NCBI GenBank assembly: GCA_039934875.1
Contig: JBDTLH010000053.1
Coordinates: forward strand, 1 to 10,927
DNA length: 10,927 bases
DNA from: JBDTLH01 sp039934875
GTDB lineage: Bacteria; Acidobacteriota; Terriglobia; Terriglobales; Acidobacteriaceae
Direction: 5' to 3'
The notes beneath the pieces were generated by a model. The model saw nothing but the letters and a program-made list of their open reading frames with translations, was not told where the DNA came from and searched no databases. A program made the translations under genes and the position numbers. This document shows positions 5,518 through 10,927 of the stretch, piece by piece (the first letter of the stretch is position 1; the number at the start of each line of letters is the position of its first letter).

Positions 5518-7101
5518 TCAAACGACTTTCGTAGAGGAGCCAACCGCGGCGGCGGCGGCTTCCGCGTGGCGGTATCCGGGAACCAGAAACTGCAGCGCGC
5601 CATCAAACCCGCGCCGCAGCGGCGAAGGCAAACGGTCGCCGACCATCTTGAGGCGCAGGTAATCCAGCGGCTCAAGAGCATGAAGCAGGCGCACCATCCA
5701 CATATATGTAGGGGCCCCGGCGGCGACTCCCGCCGCTAATGCCCACGCGGGAGAGAGGCTGCGCGCGACCGCAAAGGTGACCGCCGCCATGACCGCAGTC
5801 GCTAATCCGATGCGCACCATCGAGCGCCAGGGCAGCGTGAATTCATAGATCTTGCGCGCAGTGTACCAAAGGAGCACGACTCCGAAGGTCTGCCCGACTC
5901 CGTTGCCGATGGCTGCGCCAATTGCGCCGTAGCGGGGAATCAATGCGAAATCGAGCGCCATGTTCAAGATACCGGTATAGATCAGGCAGCGCAGCAGGTC
6001 CCATTGCCGGTCCGCCGATCGCATGAGGGTGTCCGGCATATCCTGGAAGGCGCGCGGGATAGCGGTAATGGCGGCAATGATCATCACCGGCACAGCGGGC
6101 ATGTACTTCTCTCCATAGACCACCCACACCGCCTGTCGCGCAAGCAGCGCCGCCCCCACATGGACGGGAAGCGCGATCAAGCCCAGATAGCGGAAGGCAT
6201 TGTTGACAATGCTGCCCACGCGGAAGCGGTCGCGGGCGGACTCGGCCATCAAGGAAGCGCCGGTGGCCGAGCCAAACACCTTGGGAAAGATCAGCAGCCG
6301 GTCAGCGAGACCAGCACTTACTGAATAGAAGGCGACCTGCTTGATATCGGAGAAGGCGGTGAGAAAAAAGATCTCCGATCGGCTCCACACCACCGAAATC
6401 AAGACCTGAATGGCAATCGCCTGCAAACAAAAGCGGCGGATCCGTCCCGCCAACTCGTCCGGCAGCGGCTCCAGAGGAAGTGTTTTCAGGAAGCGGTTGA
6501 GGGGCACCGTACGCATCACCGTCTCGATGGTCCGGGCAATCAGAAAGGAGGCCGCCACGCCGGGCAAGTCCCATTTGAAGCGGATGGTAAGCACGATCAG
6601 AATGCCATAGGAGAAGACGTATCCCAGGGCGCTGATGGTGTTCTTAGAGGCGTCTTCGAACGCCAGGTTGGCCTGCGCGGGGACCCACGACATCATGCCG
6701 GGGATGATGGACAGCACCATGAGGACGGCCATCAGGCGATTGGCATGGCCCACCAGAGGCCAGACGATCGCGAGGCCAATGGCGGTGATGACCAGGGCAC
6801 CGAGAAGTTGATATTTGTAATTGAATTCATAGACGGCGCGCGCCGCTCCGACTTGCCCGACGCCAAGAAAATCGGTCATGTACTTGCGGGTGGCCAACGC
6901 CAGACCGGTGCCGCTGGCGCCGCAGATCAGCATGACGGGGAAATTAATGGCGGAGAAATAACCCAGCTTCTCGGGGCCCAGATAGCGGGCCACAGCGATG
7001 GAGGCCGCCATGAATACCAGCATGTCCAGAATGGTTTCCAGGCCATACCAGAGAGAATTGTGCAAAATCTTGCGGCTTGTGGAGCCGGTTTTCATCTTCA
7101 T
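5518..7101 (-). CDS. Wzx-type oligosaccharide/polysaccharide flippase
   Basis: The 527-residue protein is polytopic, with hydrophobic segments spread over most of its length (for example about 25-40, 48-70, 100-115, 122-140, 155-173, 222-250, 303-330, 336-350, 370-388, 392-413, 430-447, 452-470). Its N-terminus (NSLWYGLETILDMLVFMAAS, then RYLGPEKLGYFS) is the classical opening of the RfbX/COG2244 family of lipid-linked oligosaccharide flippases in the MOP superfamily. It would move undecaprenyl-linked glycan units across the inner membrane for O-antigen, capsule or exopolysaccharide assembly. Length is typical, with a short Ala-rich cytosolic tail. ATG at 7101 or 7095 could be the start; neither has a strong Shine-Dalgarno. 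It is divergent from a SAM methyltransferase. No glycosyltransferases, polymerase or Wzz are in the window, so the glycan is unknown. Confidence 0.88.
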   Translation of the reverse strand: MKMKTGSTSRKILHNSLWYGLETILDMLVFMAASIAVARYLGPEKLGYFSAINFPVMLICGASGTGLALATRKYMTDFLGVGQVGAARAVYEFNYKYQLLGALVITAIGLAIVWPLVGHANRLMAVLMVLSIIPGMMSWVPAQANLAFEDASKNTISALGYVFSYGILIVLTIRFKWDLPGVAASFLIARTIETVMRTVPLNRFLKTLPLEPLPDELAGRIRRFCLQAIAIQVLISVVWSRSEIFFLTAFSDIKQVAFYSVSAGLADRLLIFPKVFGSATGASLMAESARDRFRVGSIVNNAFRYLGLIALPVHVGAALLARQAVWVVYGEKYMPAVPVMIIAAITAIPRAFQDMPDTLMRSADRQWDLLRCLIYTGILNMALDFALIPRYGAIGAAIGNGVGQTFGVVLLWYTARKIYEFTLPWRSMVRIGLATAVMAAVTFAVARSLSPAWALAAGVAAGAPTYMWMVRLLHALEPLDYLRLKMVGDRLPSPLRRGFDGALQFLVPGYRHAEAAAAAVGSSTKVV

Positions 7102-7210
7102 TGAGCATAGCTAGGTTGCTGGCGCGAAGCAATCAGATGAAACGCCGTGGACGATGAAACTTTAGTAACTTGCTGAAACCCAATCCGCTATTGAAGATGA
7201 GTTAACAGCC

Positions 7211-8128
7211 ATGCCCTTCACCCTCGGATTGCCCTATCCCGCCTGCATCGCCGCGACCCGTCTTGCGCGCAAGCTGCATCCTACTCCGCAGCCCCCGTCG
7301 CGGGTGGACCAGAAGAACTATTATCTGTTGCAATACCGCTCCAGCGACCGTTTGTTGAAGAGGTTCGCCAGCGGCATTGATCTGCGCGACAAGGTCGTCC
7401 TGGATCTGGGCAGCGGACTGGGCGGCCGTGCGCCGTGGTTTATCGAGCAGGGCGCATCGTCCGTTTTCTGTGTCGATATCAACCGCCAGGAGCTCGCGGA
7501 AGGCAATAGGATCCGCAGGCAGCTCTTTCCGCAATTCAGCGAGCGCATCCACTACCTGCATCCCTCTGAGATCGAACAAGAGCAGTTTGCCGATGCGGTT
7601 TTCCTGGTGGACTCGTTCGAGCACCTCAGGGACCCGGCCGCGGTGCTGCGGCAGGCGTACAATTGGCTGCGGCAGCAGGGCGTTCTCTGGATCGGATCGG
7701 TGGGATGGTACAACTTCATCGCCTCGCACGTGCTCTCGGTGATTCCCATTCCGTGGTGCCAGTTGATCTTCTCCGAGCGGGCGATCATCCGCACCATGAG
7801 CGCTATCCTGCACGATGCTGATTATGCGCCGACGGTGTGGGACCGTATCGATGGGCTTGACCGGTGGGACCAGGTGCAGACACTTAAGGACCGGCCGGGG
7901 GAGCCCTTGAATATGTTGAGCTTGCGCCAGGCAAAGGCCGCGGTCCGGTCCTCAAATTTTGAGATCGTGGAGTTCGGCACGCACGGCGTCAGCGCGGAGA
8001 AGAGCAAGTTGCTGAACCGCTTGAATGCTTTAACGGCGTTGCCGGTGCTGGATGAGCTTTTGCACAAGTACTACACGGTGCGTGCGCGACCCGCCCGGCC
8101 GCCCAGCCGCCCGGCGACAGCTAGTTAG
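7211..8128 (+). CDS. Class I SAM-dependent methyltransferase
   Basis: The 305-residue protein has a Rossmann-fold methyltransferase core. Motif I is VVLDLGSGLGG at 62-72 (SAM glycine loop), the acidic residue binding the SAM ribose is D89 (FCVDINR), and a motif IV-like segment DAVFLVDSFEHLRDP lies at 128-142, followed by the usual NWLRQQGVLWI strand. About 160-200 is a hydrophobic/aromatic insertion (NFIASHVLSVIPIPWCQLIF) and about 205-265 a C-terminal cap. The end is low-complexity Arg/Pro. The substrate is not readable. Its divergent neighbour, a Wzx-like flippase 109 bp away, hints at sugar or lipid-linked glycan methylation, but that is context only. The gene converges on the M13 peptidase with 36 bp between the stops and no clear terminator. 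Confidence 0.85.
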   Translation: MPFTLGLPYPACIAATRLARKLHPTPQPPSRVDQKNYYLLQYRSSDRLLKRFASGIDLRDKVVLDLGSGLGGRAPWFIEQGASSVFCVDINRQELAEGNRIRRQLFPQFSERIHYLHPSEIEQEQFADAVFLVDSFEHLRDPAAVLRQAYNWLRQQGVLWIGSVGWYNFIASHVLSVIPIPWCQLIFSERAIIRTMSAILHDADYAPTVWDRIDGLDRWDQVQTLKDRPGEPLNMLSLRQAKAAVRSSNFEIVEFGTHGVSAEKSKLLNRLNALTALPVLDELLHKYYTVRARPARPPSRPATAS

Positions 8129-8164
8129 GGTGGGAGCATTTTTCCAATCGGCGCGGTTCCATGC

Positions 8165-10261
8165 TCACCAGATGCGGCATACCTTGTCCGCCGGTTTGAC
8201 CATAGCCGACCCCGGCTTGCAGGCGAACGCCCTGGCAAATTGCGGCATATTCACTACCACGCCATTGATCCGGTACCTTCCCGGGGAGTGTGGATCGGTT
8301 GCTGCCCGCAGACGTTGCTCCTCAGGGCGATCGTTCTCGCACGCCCACTGCGCCAGCCCCACGAAAAAGCGCTGGTCCGGAGTCAGCCCCTCGCGATCCT
8401 GTAATTGCTTGCCGCTGGTCGCGTCCTTCCACGCCATATAAGCCAGCACCGTGCCGCCCAGGTCCGCGACGTCTTCCCCCTCGGTCAGCTTGGAATTGAT
8501 GTGGATGTTGTCCACCACCACGTATTGCGCATACTGGTCCACCACGCAATCCGCGCGTTTGGTGAACTCCGCCGCGTCCTGCTTGGTCCACCAGTCCTTG
8601 AGATTGCCGTGGGCATCGAACTGCCGCCCTTCATCGTCGAAGCCGTGGGTCAGTTCGTGTCCGATGGTCGAGCCGGTATTGCCATAATTGGGGGCCGCGT
8701 CGATTTTTGCGTCATAGAGCGGCGGCTGCAAAACTCCGGCGGGAAAATTGATGTCGTTCATCTGCGGATTGTAATAAGCGTTCACGGTCGGCGGGGTCAT
8801 TCCCCACTCGTTGCGATCGACGGGCCTGCCGATCTTGTTGAAGTCGCGATGGCTCTCGAAATTGTTTGCATTGCGCACATCGTCGGCAAAATTCCCGCGC
8901 GTGATGTTTACCGAAGCATAGTCACGCCACTTATCCGGATATCCCACCTTGTTGCGAATGGCATGCAGCTTCACTAAAGCCTGCTGTTTGGTCGCGGGGC
9001 TCATCCAGGCGAGGTCCTGGATGCGCATCTGCATGGCCTTCTCGATGCGCTCGGTCATGTCCACGGTATCCGCCTTCAACGCCGGAGAAAATGCCTTGGC
9101 GACATAGGCTTGTCCCAGCGCCTCGCCAAGCTGCTGGTCGGTCCATTGCACGCACTTCCTCCAGCGCGGTTGCTGCTCTTTCGCGCCGCGCAAATATGCC
9201 CGGTAAAAGGCGAAGTTCTCATCCACAAAGGGCGTGCCCAGATACGGCGACCATGAATTCGTCAGATGAAAACGCAGATAGGCCTTCCAATCGGCGAGGG
9301 GGACCGAGGTAAGCTCGGAATTCATCTCGCGCACAAACTGCGGCGTAGAAATGTTGACGGTTTCAAATTGCGGGGCATTCGCGGCTTTGAAATACGCCGT
9401 CCAATCGAGCGATGGAGCCATCTTCTGCAACTCCGGCAGGCCCATCTTGTTCTTCAGCTTGTAGGGGTCGCGCTCCTCCACCCGCGTCCAATGCGACTTC
9501 GCCAGCTCGGTCTCCATGCGCATCACCGTCTCCGCCTCTTGATGGGCCTGGTCCGACGGGTCGCCCAAGAGCTCAAAGACCCTTTCTACATGCTGCACAT
9601 AATGTTCGCGGATCTCCTTCGATTTGGGATCTTCTTTGAAGTAATAATCCCGGTCGGGTAGCCCCAAGCCGCCCTGGCCAATGGCGGCGATCACGCGGTT
9701 GGAATCATCCGGGTCCTGCTGTGATCCGGCGCCGAAGAGCATCCCATTGCTCTCGGTCTCCAGGTGCAGGCGCGCGAGCAACGGCGCCATCTCGCCTATG
9801 CTCTGCAATTCCGCAATGCTCTTCAGCTCCGGCGCAATCGGATTCACCCCCGCGCGGTCGATGGCCGCCGTGTCCGTGCACGCAGCATAATAATCGCCGA
9901 TCTTCTGGTCCACCGCATCGCGTTGTTTGGCCGCAGCCGCGTCTTCTAGAATGCCGCGCAGGTAGGTCAGGTTATCCAGATAAAGCTTGCCATAGACGCT
10001 CCACGAGGTCTGGTCGGCGGGGATGGGATTGTTCTTCTTCCAACCGGCGCATGAATACTCATAGAAATCGTTGCAGGGATCGATGCCGCGGTCCATCGAA
10101 TGCACATCCAGGCTGGGGGTATAGGGCAGCGCCGGTTCGACGCGCGGTTGCGCCGCTCCGGGTGCTTCGACCGGCGGCGCGCCCGGCTTTGAGGGGGGCG
10201 GAGTTTGCCCCATTAAGACGAGACTAGCGGCAGCAATCAGGCAGGCAAGCAACTTCTTCAT
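8165..10261 (-). CDS. Exported M13-family zinc metallopeptidase (neprilysin/PepO-like)
   Basis: The 698-residue product hydrolyses peptides on the amino side of hydrophobic residues if it behaves like its family. The start chosen gives MKKLLACLIAAASLVLMGQ, a Sec signal peptide; an in-frame ATG seven codons earlier (10282) would place MLFPISD before it. A Pro-rich linker (20-50) precedes the M13 N-terminal domain, which opens with the family text DRGIDPCNDFYEYSCAGW (about 58-75). The catalytic domain has VNAYYNP (493-499, substrate backbone binding), HELTH (H535, E536, H539: two zinc ligands and the general base) and GEDVAD (E596 third zinc ligand, D600). It ends in CRIW, like the CxxW end typical of the family. 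Everything needed for activity is present. It is likely periplasmic or surface-exposed; M13 genes are repeatedly found in Acidobacteriota. The leader contains a hairpin and no strong Shine-Dalgarno. Confidence 0.95.
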   Translation of the reverse strand: MKKLLACLIAAASLVLMGQTPPPSKPGAPPVEAPGAAQPRVEPALPYTPSLDVHSMDRGIDPCNDFYEYSCAGWKKNNPIPADQTSWSVYGKLYLDNLTYLRGILEDAAAAKQRDAVDQKIGDYYAACTDTAAIDRAGVNPIAPELKSIAELQSIGEMAPLLARLHLETESNGMLFGAGSQQDPDDSNRVIAAIGQGGLGLPDRDYYFKEDPKSKEIREHYVQHVERVFELLGDPSDQAHQEAETVMRMETELAKSHWTRVEERDPYKLKNKMGLPELQKMAPSLDWTAYFKAANAPQFETVNISTPQFVREMNSELTSVPLADWKAYLRFHLTNSWSPYLGTPFVDENFAFYRAYLRGAKEQQPRWRKCVQWTDQQLGEALGQAYVAKAFSPALKADTVDMTERIEKAMQMRIQDLAWMSPATKQQALVKLHAIRNKVGYPDKWRDYASVNITRGNFADDVRNANNFESHRDFNKIGRPVDRNEWGMTPPTVNAYYNPQMNDINFPAGVLQPPLYDAKIDAAPNYGNTGSTIGHELTHGFDDEGRQFDAHGNLKDWWTKQDAAEFTKRADCVVDQYAQYVVVDNIHINSKLTEGEDVADLGGTVLAYMAWKDATSGKQLQDREGLTPDQRFFVGLAQWACENDRPEEQRLRAATDPHSPGRYRINGVVVNMPQFARAFACKPGSAMVKPADKVCRIW

Positions 10262-10269
10262 ATCGCTAA

Positions 10270-10307
10270 TAGGAAAAAGCATAGCAGAAGCTCACTCTGC
10301 TTTCCTA
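10270..10307 (-). promoter_or_regulatory. Hairpin in the leader of the M13 peptidase gene
   Basis: Outer arms 10270-10275 (TAGGAA) and 10302-10307 (TTCCTA) plus inner arms AGCAGA (10283-10288) and TCTGCT (10296-10301) form a bulged hairpin whose end lies about 8 bases upstream of the M13 ATG. It could influence translation start. Function is untested and the stem is interrupted by a 7-base bulge. Confidence 0.3.
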
Positions 10308-10320
10308 TTCAACCGCCCTA

Positions 10321-10393
10321 TCGGCGCTGCTCGGCGTCAATCGGCGGCCAACCAACTATCAGCTTCAGCCCGTGACCCGTGACTCGTGACCCG
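10321..10393. repeat. Two small tandem-repeat patches in the M13 upstream region
   Basis: TCGGCG recurs exactly every 10 bases at 10321, 10331 and 10341. Further on, the 7-bp unit CGTGACC occurs at 10371, 10378 (CGTGACT) and 10385, in tandem. Both patches are in the 135-bp gap between the small exported protein gene and the M13 gene. Helically phased repeats could be protein-binding sites, but slippage debris is as likely. Confidence 0.55.
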
Positions 10394-10396
10394 CCA

Positions 10397-10726
10397 CTAC
10401 TTCTTCTTCATTCCCACATGCACCTCTTCGGCGACCAGTCCCTTGCCGTTCTCGCCCGCCTTTGCGTGTACCACTACCTTCTCGCCGATCTTGATGTCCG
10501 AAGAAAAAATTGTGTCCTTGCCGCGCACATAGCGGGTCTCCGGAGTGAGCGTCGCGGACGCCTTCTCGCCCGAAGCGGTTGCGACCACGATCTCATTGTT
10601 GGTGATGGAATCCACCGTGCCCATCAGGTGCTTGCCATGCGCGTGCGCGGATGCAGTCGTTACAAACGCGAGAGACACCAGCAGTGCCATCAGGCAAGTT
10701 CTCATTGCTATCGCTCTATTTCTCAT
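10397..10726 (-). CDS. Small exported protein, DUF5666/OB-like, His-rich mature N-terminus
   Basis: The 109-residue product begins with a signal peptide (MRNRAIAMRTCLMALLVSLAFVTTASA would be cleaved after residue 27), leaving a mature protein of about 82 residues that starts HAHGKH. The rest, MGTVDSITNNEIVV...LTPETRYVRG...IKIGEKVVVHAK...AEEVHVG, is a repeated beta-strand pattern like the DUF5666 OB-fold-like exported proteins common in Acidobacteriota (from memory). It ends in KKK. The ATG at 10726 is preferred over 10705 because an AGGAG lies 10 bases upstream. The gene overlaps the cytochrome c by 11 bp on the same strand, so they are likely coupled. The reaction is unknown; a periplasmic metal-handling or redox-accessory role is a guess from the His-rich start and the neighbour. 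Confidence 0.75.
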   Translation of the reverse strand: MRNRAIAMRTCLMALLVSLAFVTTASAHAHGKHLMGTVDSITNNEIVVATASGEKASATLTPETRYVRGKDTIFSSDIKIGEKVVVHAKAGENGKGLVAEEVHVGMKKK

Positions 10727-10927
10727 TGAGAAAGTTCTCCTCTTGCTTATCTTCCTGCATCTCCGCAGGGCTCTTTGGATTGTAGTTTTGCATATCGCGT
10801 AGCTCGCCCGCGGTAAGCTGCGGCAAATGCCGAATGAAATAGACCAGCGCCCAACTGTCATTATCGTTGGCGTGATCGTGATCGGCGGCTGGGGCGCCCC
10901 AGGCCGGCATTCCGGTGAGCCGCACCC
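10716..10927 (-). CDS. Cytochrome c, C-terminal part (5' end outside window)
   Basis: The visible 69 residues end a class I c-type cytochrome domain: RLTGMPAWG, where the Met is the probable axial haem ligand, an acidic/His loop (ADHDHANDND), then the last helix WALVYFIRHLPQLTAGEL. A charged tail of about 25 residues follows. The CxxCH haem site would be upstream, beyond the window edge. It would carry electrons in the periplasm, or be fused to another domain outside the window. It is the first visible gene of a pair with the small exported protein, which it overlaps by 11 bp. Confidence 0.85.
   Translation of the reverse strand, partial: VRLTGMPAWGAPAADHDHANDNDSWALVYFIRHLPQLTAGELRDMQNYNPKSPAEMQEDKQEENFLNEK
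10737..10741 (-). promoter_or_regulatory. Ribosome binding site AGGAG deciding the start of the small exported protein
   Basis: On the minus strand AGGAG lies 10 bases ahead of the ATG at 10726, inside the end of the cytochrome c gene. It favours that start over the internal ATG at 10705 and supports translation of both genes from one mRNA. Confidence 0.6.

Noticed and set aside
8405..8977. 190-codon plus-strand open frame
   Set aside because: Antisense within the M13 catalytic domain; no independent support.
10259..10282. Lipoprotein signal in the M13 peptidase (LLAC near the N-terminus)
   Set aside because: The Cys is at residue 7 with the hydrophobic stretch after it, not before, so it does not work as a lipobox.
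1..10927. CRISPR array or toxin-antitoxin/defence module
   Set aside because: No regularly spaced long repeats and no pair of small genes of known toxin-antitoxin type. The HTH protein at 3841-4098 is better explained as the integrase partner.

Overview
The window looks like chromosomal DNA of a soil-type, GC-rich bacterium, most probably an Acidobacteriota (Terriglobia-like). The evidence is the gene set: a secreted M13 zinc endopeptidase, a secreted class-C beta-lactamase-fold serine hydrolase, a c-type cytochrome followed by a small exported OB-like protein, and a Wzx-type flippase. There is no rRNA or other marker, so the placement is an inference at moderate confidence.

Layout. (1) 1-313 has no convincing gene. 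(2) 314-2305 (-) is an exported serine hydrolase. (3) About 2377-2778 is a decayed insertion sequence: two copies of a 12-bp terminal-type repeat followed by a shrunken, frameshifted transposase remnant. (4) 3015-5388 has visibly lower G+C and looks mobile or foreign. It holds a MarR-like regulator (-) with a recognisable promoter and palindromic operator, then an excisionase-like HTH protein (+) and a tyrosine integrase (+) 11 bp apart. The integrase runs into the 3' part of an intact tRNA-Met(CAU) gene on the opposite strand, the usual signature of an element integrated at a tRNA 3' end. (5) 5518-8128 is a divergent pair, a lipid-linked glycan flippase (-) and a class I SAM methyltransferase (+), presumably cell-surface glycan functions. 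(6) 8165-10261 (-) is an M13 metallopeptidase with all zinc and catalytic motifs. (7) 10397-10927 (-) is a two-gene operon with an 11-bp overlap: the C-terminal end of a cytochrome c, then a small exported protein whose predicted mature N-terminus is His-rich.

Most genes are ordinary. The parts worth a second look are the integrase/tRNA-Met junction and its missing second attachment site, the compact MarR promoter/operator with a possible leaderless start, the IS remnant beside the serine-hydrolase promoter, and the cytochrome c/His-rich small protein pair. I found no CRISPR array, no toxin-antitoxin or defence cluster, and no clearly undescribed multi-gene system.
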